A stretch of DNA of 64,000 nt from assembly GCA_023386955.1 (NCBI GenBank), contig JAEWIS010000023.1:571907-635906 (forward strand). The letters are read 5' to 3'. Shown here in pieces: positions 25,858 to 34,697 of the stretch. The notes beneath the pieces are model-generated. The model saw only the letters and a program-made list of their open reading frames with translations, was not told the DNA's origin and did not search any database. Both the position numbers and the translations under genes were made by a program. Every line of letters begins with the position of its first letter. Position 1 is the stretch's first letter. The stretch is from Bacillota bacterium (GTDB lineage Bacteria > Bacillota > Bacilli > Paenibacillales > NBRC-103111).

Positions 25858-26646
25858 ATGAACGCCCACGAAATCGATTATCAGATTATCGGCAGTGAAA
25901 TGCAATTTGTCCAAATTGAATTGGATCCCCAGGAAAGTGTGGTTGCGGAGGCGGGCAGCTTCATGATGATGGATGACGGCATCCAGATGCAGACCATCTT
26001 CGGGGACGGGTCCAGCGAGCAGCGCGGCTTTATGGGGAAGCTGATGGGGGCTGGCAAGCGGCTATTGACCGGGGAAAGCCTGTTTATGACGGTATTCACC
26101 AATGCCGCTTACGGCAAGAAGCAGGTTTCCTTCGCTTCACCCTACCCGGGCAAGATCATTCCGTTGGACCTGAGTGAGCTGGGGGGCAAAATCATCTGTC
26201 AGAAGGATTCCTTCCTGTGTGCGGCCAAAGGGGTGTCTGTGGGCATCGAGTTCCAGCGGAAGCTGGGAACGGGTTTCTTCGGCGGAGAAGGCTTCATCAT
26301 GCAGAAGGTGGAGGGTGATGGTCTGGCATTCGTTCATGCCGGGGGAATGGTGGTTGAGAAAATCCTTCAGCCAGGCGAGCTGATCCGGCTGGATACCGGC
26401 TGTCTCGTGGCCATGACACGGGATGTCCAATATGATATCGAATTCGTAAAAGGGATTAAATCTGCCGTATTCGGCGGGGAAGGGCTGTTCTTTGCCACCC
26501 TGCGCGGCCCCGGCAAGGTATGGGTGCAATCCTTGCCCTTCAGCAGACTGGCGGACCGTGTGATTTCCGGAGCGGGAGCGGCAGGACGCAAGGAGGAAGG
26601 CAGCATACTGGGCGGACTGGGCAATCTCCTGGATGGGGACAGATAG
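25858..26646 (+). CDS. AIM24/TIGR00266 family protein
   Basis: A 262-residue protein of the AIM24 family, a beta-rich fold named after a mitochondrial biogenesis protein; in bacteria the function is undefined. Typical are '[18 protein letters not shown]', '[14 protein letters not shown]' and the Gly-rich C-terminal tail '[19 protein letters not shown]'. AAAAGGAGG precedes the start; the gap from udk is 39 bp. Confidence 0.85.
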   Translation: MNAHEIDYQIIGSEMQFVQIELDPQESVVAEAGSFMMMDDGIQMQTIFGDGSSEQRGFMGKLMGAGKRLLTGESLFMTVFTNAAYGKKQVSFASPYPGKIIPLDLSELGGKIICQKDSFLCAAKGVSVGIEFQRKLGTGFFGGEGFIMQKVEGDGLAFVHAGGMVVEKILQPGELIRLDTGCLVAMTRDVQYDIEFVKGIKSAVFGGEGLFFATLRGPGKVWVQSLPFSRLADRVISGAGAAGRKEEGSILGGLGNLLDGDR

Positions 26647-26683
26647 GACAGCATCCTCGGATTGATCGAAATAACATCAAACA

Positions 26684-26718
26684 AAGCCCCGCAGGCCAAC
26701 CTGGCATCTGCGGGGCTT
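26684..26718. terminator. Terminator between convergent AIM24 and YpbS-like genes
   Basis: Perfect 11-bp stem (26684-26694 with 26708-26718). The T-run is better on the minus strand (CTTTGTTT), so it mainly serves the small minus-strand gene, perhaps both. Confidence 0.82.
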
Positions 26719-26737
26719 ACATGTGATGAGGGGGGAG

Positions 26738-27007
26738 CTACTGCTTCTCCCTCTTCAGTTGTTCGACATAATCTCTGACCATATCTTCGTTGACAAACTG
26801 GCGGAGCGGTGAAATGCCGTTTTTGGCATGCTCGATAATACGTGCCGTAACCTGGTTGATTGCTTCCGTGGAGAATGCTTCTCCTTTCAGACATAACTCA
26901 ACCGCTTCCTGGATCAGCTCTTCCCTCAGATGGTCCAACTGCTCAAACTCCTGCAGATGCTCATGCTGTTGACGGGAGTGCTGTGAAATGGCCTCATGCA
27001 CGTTCAT
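26738..27007 (-). CDS. Small YpbS-like (DUF2533) helical protein
   Basis: An 89-residue helical, charged protein ('VHEAISQHSRQQHEHLQEF', 'NGISPLRQFVNEDMVRDYV'). It resembles the B. subtilis YpbS/DUF2533 group, whose function is unknown; the match is from memory and moderate. I start at ATG 27007, which has AGGAGG 11 bases upstream; a TTG at 27034 would include that ribosome site in the coding sequence. Divergent from motAB. Confidence 0.7.
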   Translation of the reverse strand: MNVHEAISQHSRQQHEHLQEFEQLDHLREELIQEAVELCLKGEAFSTEAINQVTARIIEHAKNGISPLRQFVNEDMVRDYVEQLKREKQ

Positions 27008-27039
27008 TCGAAACAACGCCTCCTGTTTGAACAAATTCT

Positions 27040-27063
27040 TCTCATTTTTTTAGAAAAATGAGA
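27040..27063. repeat. Perfect inverted repeat in the divergent region before motA
   Basis: TCTCATTTTT (27040-27049) and AAAAATGAGA (27054-27063) around TTAG. It could be an operator or a bidirectional element for the small gene and motAB. Confidence 0.6.
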
Positions 27064-27137
27064 TTCTAAATATGATACTATAGATACGCCGCCGTTACAA
27101 TGGATTCGACATAAATCGTGATTTTCTCTTTTTAGTC

Positions 27138-27165
27138 TCAACATTTGTACCGTTTTTTCCGATAT
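27138..27165 (+). promoter_or_regulatory. Candidate sigma-D promoter of motAB
   Basis: TCAA (27138-27141) and TCCGATAT (27158-27165) with a 16-bp spacer resemble the sigma-D motility consensus TAAA-N15-GCCGATAT, with one mismatch in each box. motAB is sigma-D dependent in B. subtilis. Confidence 0.5.
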
Positions 27166-27203
27166 ACAGAAAAGACAAAGAATACATGCTGGGAGTTGGA
27201 ACG

Positions 27204-28022
27204 ATGGAAAAGTCAACGCTTTTGGGATTGGTCTCCGCCGTAATCGGTATCGGGGTCGGGATGGTTCTGAAAGGGGTAAGTCCAGTAGCGCTTTGGAATC
27301 CTGCCGCGCTGCTGATTATCTTCCTGGGAACCTTCGCTGCGGTAGCAATGGCCTTTCCCATGTCGGACGTGAAGAAGCTGCCCGGACTGTTCAAGCTGAT
27401 CTTCACGCAGCCCAAGCTCATGGAAAAAGAAGAGCTGATTGTGAAGTTTGTCGAATGGGGCACTATCGCCCGCCGCGAAGGACTTCTTGCTTTGGAAGCA
27501 ACAGCTGAAACTGTAGAGGACCCTTTCCTCAAAAATGGCATGAAAATGCTGATTGACGGCAGCGACAGCGAATTTGTCCGCGATGTCATGCTAGAGGATA
27601 TTCATGCCATGGAAGACCGCCACAAGGTGGGGGCTCAGCTGTTTTCCCAAGCGGGCATGTATGCGCCCACTCTGGGTGTTTTGGGCGCCGTTGTGGGCCT
27701 GATTGCCGCACTCGGAAATCTGAAGGACATCGACAAGCTGGGGCACTCGGTTGCGGCTGCTTTTGTCGCAACCCTCTTCGGTATTTTCTCCGGATATGTA
27801 CTGTGGCATCCCATTGCCAATAAGCTGAAGCGGATGTCCAAGAAGGAAGTGGAGATCAAGCTGATGATGGTGGAAGGCCTGATTACCTTCGGTTTGGGAG
27901 GCTCTGCCAACTCCATCCGTCAGAAGCTGCTGGTTTTCCTGCCGTCCGGCAGTCGTGATCTGGATGCCAGGGAATCCGCCAAAGGGGAGGTAGCAGCCAT
28001 TGGCAAAGAAGCAAAGGCATGA
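27204..28022 (+). CDS. motA: Flagellar motor stator protein MotA
   Basis: A 272-residue MotA, one half of the ion-conducting stator that drives flagellar rotation. Four TM segments, with 'SVGMVLKGVS'-like N-terminus ('GIGVGMVLKGVSPVAL'), the cytoplasmic charged loop 'ARREGLLALEATAETVEDP', and the last two helices 'GMYAPTLGVLGAVVGLIAAL' and 'VATLFGIFSGYVLWHPIANK'. It is close to B. subtilis MotA throughout. The start is ATG 27204 behind GGGAG. motB overlaps by 23 bp. No other flagellar or chemotaxis genes are in the window. Confidence 0.96.
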   Translation: MEKSTLLGLVSAVIGIGVGMVLKGVSPVALWNPAALLIIFLGTFAAVAMAFPMSDVKKLPGLFKLIFTQPKLMEKEELIVKFVEWGTIARREGLLALEATAETVEDPFLKNGMKMLIDGSDSEFVRDVMLEDIHAMEDRHKVGAQLFSQAGMYAPTLGVLGAVVGLIAALGNLKDIDKLGHSVAAAFVATLFGIFSGYVLWHPIANKLKRMSKKEVEIKLMMVEGLITFGLGGSANSIRQKLLVFLPSGSRDLDARESAKGEVAAIGKEAKA

Positions 28023-28878
28023 GGAGCATGAGGAGCATGCGGACGAGTCTTGGCTAATCCCTTATGCCGATCTTATGACCCTGCTTCTCGCTTTGTTCAT
28101 CGTGTTGTTCGCCACATCCCAGACCGATCAGAAGAAGCTGGACCAGCTGGCCAAATCCATGTCAGGTGCTTTTAACGGCGGCAAGGGATTCTTGGAATTC
28201 TTCGGAGTGGTTCAGCCTTCGCGCAACGCGGATGCCGAGTCCAAGAACACCACCAATGAGGACACCTCCGGTCCCTTCAAAAACCCTGACCGGTCCACGG
28301 AAGAGAGTGCCGCTGGAAGTGACAGCAGCAGCCAGGATGCCCAAAAGCAGGCCGAAGAAGCGGCCAAAGCGGAGGAAGCCCTGAAGGAACAGAAGAGCCT
28401 CAACGAAATGAAGCAGCAGTTGGATTCCTACATATCTCAAAATAGTCTCAGCACTCAGTTGGATACCACCCTGGGATCCCACTATGTGATGATTACCATC
28501 CGCGACCAGGCGCTGTTTGCTTCGGGAAGTGCAGACGTGAAGCCGGAGGCGAAACAGCTGGCCGACGCCATCTCCAATATTTTGACCAATTACCCGGATT
28601 ACCAGGTAACGGTCTCCGGCCATACGGATAATGTACCCATCACCACCAAAACCTACAGCTCCAACTGGGATTTGAGCACGGCCCGGTCTTTAAGCTTTAT
28701 GAAGGAGCTGTTCCGTAACACCAAAGTGAATCAGCAGCGGTTTAGTTCTACCGGCTTCGGCGAATTCAAGCCCATCGCCAGCAACGATACGCCGGAAGGA
28801 CGCTCCCAAAACCGGCGGGTAGAGGTTTCCATCATCAGCCCGGCGGTATTGTCCGGCAGTGAGCTTCCGCTCCGTTAA
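28000..28878 (+). CDS. motB: Flagellar motor stator protein MotB
   Basis: A 292-residue MotB starting with TTG 28000 inside motA, eight bases after GGGGAGG. A charged N-terminus ('KQRHEEHEEHADESWL') precedes one TM helix whose aspartate in 'PYADLMTLLLALFIVLF' is the proton-channel residue. A Ser/Ala/Glu-rich linker (about residues 70-130) leads to the OmpA-like peptidoglycan-binding domain 'VTVSGHTDNVPITTKTYSS', 'LSTARSLSFMKEL' and 'GRSQNRRVEVSI'. Chemistry of the channel (Asp, with Tyr/Ala context) favours H+ over Na+, by resemblance only. Confidence 0.96.
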   Translation: MAKKQRHEEHEEHADESWLIPYADLMTLLLALFIVLFATSQTDQKKLDQLAKSMSGAFNGGKGFLEFFGVVQPSRNADAESKNTTNEDTSGPFKNPDRSTEESAAGSDSSSQDAQKQAEEAAKAEEALKEQKSLNEMKQQLDSYISQNSLSTQLDTTLGSHYVMITIRDQALFASGSADVKPEAKQLADAISNILTNYPDYQVTVSGHTDNVPITTKTYSSNWDLSTARSLSFMKELFRNTKVNQQRFSSTGFGEFKPIASNDTPEGRSQNRRVEVSIISPAVLSGSELPLR

Positions 28879-28881
28879 TCC

Positions 28882-28920
28882 AAACAACCCCCTTTCCGCC
28901 AAACGGACAGGGGGTTGTTT
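28882..28920 (+). terminator. Terminator after motB
   Basis: 12-bp perfect stem (28882-28893 with 28909-28920) with a nested TCCG/CGGA hairpin in the loop; only a short T stretch. Confidence 0.8.
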
Positions 28921-29032
28921 GCATGTGGCCAGTGTGAGGAAAGGCCTGGCGCAAATGGGCAGAATTCGGTATAGTACCAAATAGAATTGTGAATGTCCAG
29001 GACCAGGTTATTCCCGGAAGGAGGTGTCTCTC

Positions 29033-30826
29033 ATGCACCGCACGAAGCTGACTTCGCAAAGCCTGCTCATCCGCCTGTTTGGCGGGCTGCTTTTGCTGGG
29101 GGTGGTGCCCCTTATTGCTGCGCTGTTGTTTACTGTTGTAAAAGCATCCCATCTGACAGAGGGGGCACTCTCCGAACCTTTTGCCCGGGACCATAACCGG
29201 ATTGTGCAGGAAACCCGCAACCGCTTGGATGAAATGGAGCAATCGGCCCATGCCCTTGCGGCGGATTATGCGGTTCAGCGTTTTTTGGATCCGGCTCATG
29301 TCAAAACCCCGCAGGAGTCAAAGGACTACCAGGACTATATGTCGCTTGCTTTAAGGCGGGAGCTGGAGCGTACGGAAGCGGCGGAGGAAATTTGCGTCCG
29401 TCAGGAACAGGCAGGCCGCATTTTTTGCTATGGACGCGGAGGTGCCGGAGGAAGTGCTGCGGTAATATCTCCGGCCGGGAGCGGTCAAGCTGTAGACGGA
29501 AGCAGTGGCACTTCGGACAGGAGCGGTGGAGAGACGCAAGGGATGTTCCGTGTGCTCCGAGAACCCTTTTCTGTTCCGGCGGGGAGGGGAAAGCTGCAGT
29601 ATCTCCTTCCGGTAAACGGCTTGGCTTCCGTAGTGCCTACCGGCTCCATTACGTTGACTGCAAGTTTGGAGAAGATTGCCGGAGCGGACTCCGATGCTTC
29701 CGGGCATGTCGGTTATTCCCTGGAGGATGGAGCGGGAGAGGTGTTGTATGCCTCTGATGGATTGGCAAGCCAGACTATAGAGGCGGCCGGAAGTCATGAG
29801 GTATCTCTTTTGCATTTCCGTTACAGGGATTTAGACTGGACATCCCGGATGGTTATGGACGAAACCCGCTTGCAGGCTGTTTCCGAGCCGTTGATCAGAT
29901 GGGCGGCTTTAGCCGGAGCAGTGGTTCTTATTTTGGCGGCAGCGGTTTCCTTCTGCTTGTCCAGATGGGTTGCTCGGCCTTTCCGGGAGCTGCAATCCTT
30001 GATGAAACGGACGGAGAAGGGGGACTTGAAGGCATATTGGACCTCCCGCGGCAGCCAGGAAATGAATGAGCTGGGAGAAAGCTATAACCAGATGCTGAAC
30101 CGGCTGGAGGATTTAATCCGCCAGGTCAAACGGGAGGAGGCGCTGAAGAAGGAAGCAGAAATGGAAGCGCTGCAGTACCAGCTTAATCCCCATTTTCTCT
30201 ACAATACGCTGAACACCATCAAATGGGTGGCAAAGCTCCACAAAACGCCGCAAATCAGCGAAGCAGTCAGCGCATTGGTCCGGCTTTTGCAGGCCAGCCT
30301 GGGCAAAAAAGGAGATTTTATTACTGTAGGGGAAGAAGCGGGGCTGATCACGGACTATATGGCAATCCAAGCGTTCCGGTACGGGGAAAATATCCGGCTG
30401 GAGGTGGAGATTGACCCGTCGGCGGATCAGTGTCTGCTTCCCCGGCTCCTGCTGCAGCCTCTGGTGGAGAACGCAGTCATTCACGGTATTGAGCCGTTGC
30501 GCAGAGCGGGGGTTATCCAGGTCAGGATTTGGGTGGAGCGTAGGCTGCTGTTTTGTCAGGTAGCGGATAACGGCATCGGGATGGAGGACGAGGTGTGCCG
30601 TTCTGTCAACAGTGATGCTATCCATCATATGGAACGCCGTCCCGGAGCAGCAGCTGCCGGTATGCTGAGGGAGCGGATGAGCGGAATCGGTCTCCGCCAT
30701 ATCCGGGACAAAATCCGGCTGTATTACGGGCCGGATTATGCCATGAGTATTGTCGCCAAACCCATGGAGGGTACCTCGGTGCGCCTCTGCCTGCCTGTAC
30801 ACCGGAATAAGGAGGAAGCATCATGA
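29033..30826 (+). CDS. YesM-type sensor histidine kinase
   Basis: A 597-residue sensor kinase of the YesM/LytS class. TM1 at about residues 12-36, a large extracytoplasmic sensor region, TM2 about residues 285-310, HAMP ('ARPFRELQSLMKRTEKGDL'), and a His_kinase domain whose phospho-acceptor is in 'LQYQLNPHFLYNTLNTI'. HATPase motifs 'LLQPLVENAVIHGIEPL' and 'VADNGIGMED' follow. Start is ATG 29033 with AGGAGG; GTG 29024 is also in frame. The stop overlaps the regulator start by ATGA. In Paenibacillus such pairs usually regulate nearby carbohydrate uptake, but no sugar transporter is adjacent here. Confidence 0.92.
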   Translation: MHRTKLTSQSLLIRLFGGLLLLGVVPLIAALLFTVVKASHLTEGALSEPFARDHNRIVQETRNRLDEMEQSAHALAADYAVQRFLDPAHVKTPQESKDYQDYMSLALRRELERTEAAEEICVRQEQAGRIFCYGRGGAGGSAAVISPAGSGQAVDGSSGTSDRSGGETQGMFRVLREPFSVPAGRGKLQYLLPVNGLASVVPTGSITLTASLEKIAGADSDASGHVGYSLEDGAGEVLYASDGLASQTIEAAGSHEVSLLHFRYRDLDWTSRMVMDETRLQAVSEPLIRWAALAGAVVLILAAAVSFCLSRWVARPFRELQSLMKRTEKGDLKAYWTSRGSQEMNELGESYNQMLNRLEDLIRQVKREEALKKEAEMEALQYQLNPHFLYNTLNTIKWVAKLHKTPQISEAVSALVRLLQASLGKKGDFITVGEEAGLITDYMAIQAFRYGENIRLEVEIDPSADQCLLPRLLLQPLVENAVIHGIEPLRRAGVIQVRIWVERRLLFCQVADNGIGMEDEVCRSVNSDAIHHMERRPGAAAAGMLRERMSGIGLRHIRDKIRLYYGPDYAMSIVAKPMEGTSVRLCLPVHRNKEEAS

Positions 30827-32448
30827 ATGTATTGGTTGTGGATGATGAGCCGGTTATCCGCCAGGGGCTGCGCACATTGGTCGAATGGGAGCTTCATGGC
30901 TTCCGGCTGGCGGGGGAGGCCGGAGACGGCGAGGAAGCACTGGCCTATATGGCGGACCATCCGGTGGATCTGGTGGTGACGGATCTGCTGATGCCCCGGA
31001 TGGACGGGCTGGAGCTGATCCGGCGCATCCGCGAGGCCCAAACCAGCGTGGGTATTCTGGTGTTGAGCTGTCTGGATGACTTCGCCTGCGTGAAGGAGGC
31101 CATGAAGCTGGGGGCGGCGGATTATCTTCTGAAGCCTACTATGGAACCGGAGCAGCTCCTGGAGGTGCTGGGGCATATGCGGAGGTCGCTGTTACTAAGC
31201 CGGCAGGAGCAGGAGCGGCTGCTTCGTTGGCAGCGGGAAAATGAAGAAACCAAGCTGATGCGTTTATCCCGCCGGACAGGAGCCTTTTTGGCAGGGGGAG
31301 CGGCTGAACCGGAGCTGGAGCGGGAGTTGTTCGGGGAAGGGCAGTTGGCGGTTGTGATGGTGAAGCTGTATCCCGCCAACGAAACAGCTTCGGCTGTCGT
31401 TGAGAACGCAGCGGTAGAGACGGGCTGTGTAGCGGTTTTGCGCCTGCGGGAGCAGCAGCAGCTGGTGCTTTATGGCCTGCAGCGCAGCGCCTCCCGGCAG
31501 GAGCAGCATGTCCGGCGGGCTGCGTGTGCGGAGGCACTGGCGAAGCGGCTGCGGGCAGCCCTGGAGGCCGGCTGCCGGGCAGTGGTCAGCTCAGGTCCGG
31601 CGGCTGCCGGACTCACGGAGCTGAAGCACTTGGCCAGCTGGCATGAGCAGCGGCTGCACCGGCACTTCTACGCCGGGGAGCTCCGCCCCGGCGCAGGCGC
31701 TGCGGGCCCGCGTACGCCGGGCCCGGTAACCGTGCTGGCGGAGGAGGAGCCTCCGCCAGCACCGGTTGGTGCGGGGGCCGCTGCGGTGGCCCCCCTGCCC
31801 TATGAGGCGCGCAACGATCTTCTGCGCGCCCTGGCCGGCGGCAACGCCGCCGGGGTACGCCACCAGCTGGAGCGGGTGGCGGCCCACGTGCTGGCGGCGC
31901 GTCCGCCGGCAGGGGAGCTCCTGGCCTTTGCGGCGGAGCTCGTGGTCATGGCGGAGGACGCCGTCCGCCAGCACAGCTCACACCCGGGTGCTGCAGGAGA
32001 CTATTCCCGGCGCCGGGCCGAGCTGATGGCGGCCGCCTCCGCCGCACCCAGTGCCCAAGCGCTGTCCACCTGGCTGGGGCAGGCAGTGGAAGAACTGCTC
32101 TGCCACCCGGCGGCAGGCAGCGTCTGTGGTCAGGCCTCCGCCAATCCCTTCGCGCGGATGGCCCGGCAATTCATGCAGGAGAACTACTCCCGCAATATCA
32201 GCACGGCGGAGATTGCGGAGCATGTGAAGCTGAACCGGAGCTATCTCAGTGAGCTGTACAGCCGGGAAACCGGAGAAACCCTGAGCGAGGCTCTGGCCCG
32301 GATCCGGATGGAGGCTGCCAAGGAAATGCTGAAGGAAGGCCGCATGAAGGTGTACGAGGTGGCGGAAGCGGCAGGCTACAGCGACTCCAAAATCTTCACC
32401 AAGGCTTTTAAGCGGATGACCGGATTCACACCGAAGAAGTTTCAGTAA
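30823..32448 (+). CDS. YesN-type AraC-family response regulator
   Basis: A 541-residue regulator: receiver domain at the N-terminus ('VLVVDDEPVIRQGLRTLVE', phospho-acceptor in 'LVVTDLLMPRMDG', Lys in 'YLLKPTMEPEQ'), a long middle region, and a C-terminal AraC domain with two helix-turn-helix units ('ISTAEIAEHVKLNRSYLSEL', 'KVYEVAEAAGYSDSKIFTKA'). Residues about 285-325 are Pro/Ala/Gly-rich and this stretch of DNA (about 31680-32060) is noticeably GC-rich; the middle shows no known domain. It is coupled to the kinase by an ATGA overlap. Confidence 0.92.
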   Translation: MNVLVVDDEPVIRQGLRTLVEWELHGFRLAGEAGDGEEALAYMADHPVDLVVTDLLMPRMDGLELIRRIREAQTSVGILVLSCLDDFACVKEAMKLGAADYLLKPTMEPEQLLEVLGHMRRSLLLSRQEQERLLRWQRENEETKLMRLSRRTGAFLAGGAAEPELERELFGEGQLAVVMVKLYPANETASAVVENAAVETGCVAVLRLREQQQLVLYGLQRSASRQEQHVRRAACAEALAKRLRAALEAGCRAVVSSGPAAAGLTELKHLASWHEQRLHRHFYAGELRPGAGAAGPRTPGPVTVLAEEEPPPAPVGAGAAAVAPLPYEARNDLLRALAGGNAAGVRHQLERVAAHVLAARPPAGELLAFAAELVVMAEDAVRQHSSHPGAAGDYSRRRAELMAAASAAPSAQALSTWLGQAVEELLCHPAAGSVCGQASANPFARMARQFMQENYSRNISTAEIAEHVKLNRSYLSELYSRETGETLSEALARIRMEAAKEMLKEGRMKVYEVAEAAGYSDSKIFTKAFKRMTGFTPKKFQ

Positions 32449-32743
32449 CATGGGGAGAATAGGTAGTGGAAATCCAACAAGGGGCATCTGACCCTGCAGC
32501 AGGATAACGTAACGGAATTCATTTTCCGCTAATCCGTTTTGCGAGGGGAAAAATCCAAATTAGCGGAAGAGAATTTCCATTAAGTACTCCTGCCCCTTTA
32601 AACAACCTCCAATTTGACGTAATATCGGAAATCCTCTTCCGCTATTACTGCTAATAAGGGCTAAGCAGCAGGTTTAACGGAAAAACGGTTCCGTTAATGC
32701 TGGATAATCATAATCGACAAGCCGTCCATTTCAAGAACCCAAC
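32449..32743. other. Gene-free region with four small palindromic elements
   Basis: About 300 bp, AT-richer than the genes on each side, with no plausible reading frame. It holds four related imperfect palindromes at 32510-32532, 32559-32583, 32620-32647 and 32674-32697, each built on GGAA...TTCC flanked by A/T (see the repeat entry), and then the terminator at 32744. Confidence 0.65.
32510..32697. repeat. Cluster of four imperfect GGAA/TTCC palindromes
   Basis: Element 4 is perfect: TTAACGGAA (32674-32682), six bases, TTCCGTTAA (32689-32697). The other three (32510-32532, 32559-32583, 32620-32647) share the TAxCGGAA / TTCCGxTA core with mismatches. They look like a small dispersed intergenic repeat family rather than coding sequence. 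Confidence 0.6.
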
Positions 32744-32783
32744 AAAAAGACACCTTTTTCCGACAAGGGTGTCTTTTTATTTT
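32744..32783 (+). terminator. Terminator upstream of the MacAB-like exporter
   Basis: 11-bp stem (32744-32754 with 32768-32778), T-run continuing to about 32783. It could end the YesMN transcript. Confidence 0.9.
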
Positions 32784-32870
32784 TCCGCCAACAGGTTACA
32801 TTGAAGAGGCCATCCGGGAATGCTCACGGATGAGCCATTACTACTACATCATCCAGCAGGAGGAATCATC

Positions 32871-33587
32871 ATGGCCCTGCCTGATCTAAACGTAAGCGCT
32901 GTCGCCCGGGAGCCTGTACTGCAGGCCTTCGGCGTCACCCGCACCTTCGGGAGCGGCGCTGCGGCCGTTCATGCCCTGAAAGGGGCCAGCCTGTCCGTGC
33001 CCCACGGGCGTCTGGTAGCGCTGAAGGGGCGCTCCGGCTCCGGCAAAACCACCCTGATCAATCTTCTGGGAGCGTTGGACAAACCCTCGGAGGGCTCTAT
33101 TTACCTGGAAGGAACAGAAATTACGGGGCTCTCCGACAAAGCCCGGACTTTGCTTCGGCGCACCAGATTGGGACTGATTTTCCAATCCTTCGCCCTGGTT
33201 CCCCTGATGTCCGCATACGAAAATGTGGAGTTTGGGCTGCGTATCTACGGCATGCCGTCCTCCATGCGCCGGCAGCGGGCGGAGGAGGTGCTGTCTTTTG
33301 TGGGTTTGACTCCCCGTATGGGACACCGTCCCTTCGAATTATCCGGCGGTGAGCAGCAGCGGGTGGCCATTGCCAGAGCCATCGCCCACCGCCCTGTGCT
33401 GCTGCTGGCCGACGAACCCACCGCTGAGCTGGATTCCCGCATGGGCCTTCAGGTCATAAAGGTGTTTAAGGATCTGGTGGCGCAGGAGAATATGACCATC
33501 GTCATGACCACTCACGATCCCGCCATTATGGAGATTGTCGATCACGTTTACACATTGGAGGATGGACAAATTGTTGATCAAAGGTAA
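32871..33587 (+). CDS. MacB/LolD-like ABC transporter ATPase
   Basis: A 238-residue ATPase of the family that powers MacB/FtsX-fold exporters. Walker A '[14 protein letters not shown]', Q-loop '[14 protein letters not shown]', signature '[16 protein letters not shown]', Walker B '[13 protein letters not shown]', H-loop 'TTHDP'. Unlike most of its relatives the N-terminus has about 15 extra residues ('[15 protein letters not shown]'). The start is ATG 32871 with AGGAGG. It overlaps the adaptor gene start, and the 957-residue permease follows. A second ATPase closes the cluster at 37577. Confidence 0.92.
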   Translation: MALPDLNVSAVAREPVLQAFGVTRTFGSGAAAVHALKGASLSVPHGRLVALKGRSGSGKTTLINLLGALDKPSEGSIYLEGTEITGLSDKARTLLRRTRLGLIFQSFALVPLMSAYENVEFGLRIYGMPSSMRRQRAEEVLSFVGLTPRMGHRPFELSGGEQQRVAIARAIAHRPVLLLADEPTAELDSRMGLQVIKVFKDLVAQENMTIVMTTHDPAIMEIVDHVYTLEDGQIVDQR

Positions 33588-34668
33588 CCGCCCGCAAATC
33601 CGCCCTGCTGATTATTGCAAGGCCCCGCACAGCCTCCGGCTTTCCGTAACAGCGCTATTGGCTGCAGCGAGTATTACGGTTTTCACCTCCGGCTGCTCCC
33701 TCCTGCCCAAGGAGGAGGAGGCGTTGAAGCCGCCTCTGGTCAAGCCGGTGCAGCAGAATATGGAGCTGTATGAGGTGAAGCGTGCCTCCATCGCCCGGCA
33801 GCTGAAGGGAAGCGCTGTCTTTACCCCTGCAGAACGTCAGGAGCTCTCCTTCAAGGAATCCGGCGGGCGGCTGAAGGAGCTGCTGGTGAATCTGGGGGAT
33901 ACGGTGAAAGCCGGTGACCCGGTTGCCAAAATCGAAGCTGGTGATCTGGAGATTAAACTCCAGCAGCAGCGCCTTACAGTGGAAAAGGCACGCATTCTGC
34001 TTGAGCAGACAATCGAAGAGCAGCCAGGGAATGAGAGGGCCTTCCGGTTGAAAGCCATTGACCTGGAAAGCGCCCAACTGCAGCTGAACAGTCTGGAGGA
34101 GCAGCTGAAGCGTACGACACTGGTTTCAACCATAGGAGGCATCGTTACTTTTCTATCCCCGCTTCAAGCAGGGGATTCCGTCCAGGCTTACAGCACGGTT
34201 GTGGGCATTTCCAACCCCAAGAAGGTGAATCTGGTCTATGAATCCAGCAGCGGCAATGACCTGGCCGGAGTGGAGGTAGGCATGGAGGTCTCCTTTAACT
34301 ACAGGGAAAAGGAATATAAGGGCACCGTGCTGCAGACGCCCTCCACAGCGCTTGTAGGCAATGCAGCCGCCGGGAATAAGGCGCTTCAGGAGAAAAACGC
34401 CAAGTCCATCTACTTCTCTATCCTGAATCCCCCCGAGGATGCGTCCTTGGGAAGCAGCGTTTACTTCACATTGATCCAAGAGATGAGGGAGAATGTTCTG
34501 GTGATTCCGAGAGGCGCTTTGCGCTCTTACGGAGGGCGGAACTATGTCCAGATTCTGGATGGCCAGAGCCGCAAGGAAGCGGATGTGGAGCAGGGCATTG
34601 TGACCCAAACGGATGTGGAAATCCGGCAGGGGCTAAAGGAAGGGCAAAAAGTCATCATCAGTAATTGA
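33571..34668 (+). CDS. HlyD/MacA-like efflux adaptor lipoprotein
   Basis: A 365-residue membrane-fusion-type protein anchored as a lipoprotein: a hydrophobic stretch 'SVTALLAAASITVFTSGC' ends in a lipobox. A lipoyl/HlyD fold follows ('LLVNLGDTVKAGDPVAKIEA'), a coiled-coil hairpin (about residues 125-185) and C-terminal beta domains ('ENVLVIPRGALRSYGGRNY'). I prefer the TTG at 33571, nine bases behind GGAGG; ATG 33562 would sit directly on that site. It overlaps the ATPase gene. In a monoderm cell such adaptors work with MacB-like permeases at the outer face of the membrane, so this is probably a lipid or peptide exporter; the substrate is unknown. Confidence 0.85.
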   Translation: MLIKGNRPQIRPADYCKAPHSLRLSVTALLAAASITVFTSGCSLLPKEEEALKPPLVKPVQQNMELYEVKRASIARQLKGSAVFTPAERQELSFKESGGRLKELLVNLGDTVKAGDPVAKIEAGDLEIKLQQQRLTVEKARILLEQTIEEQPGNERAFRLKAIDLESAQLQLNSLEEQLKRTTLVSTIGGIVTFLSPLQAGDSVQAYSTVVGISNPKKVNLVYESSSGNDLAGVEVGMEVSFNYREKEYKGTVLQTPSTALVGNAAAGNKALQEKNAKSIYFSILNPPEDASLGSSVYFTLIQEMRENVLVIPRGALRSYGGRNYVQILDGQSRKEADVEQGIVTQTDVEIRQGLKEGQKVIISN

Positions 34669-34697
34669 TGGTAATCGGGGACAAAAGGAGGTGCCCT

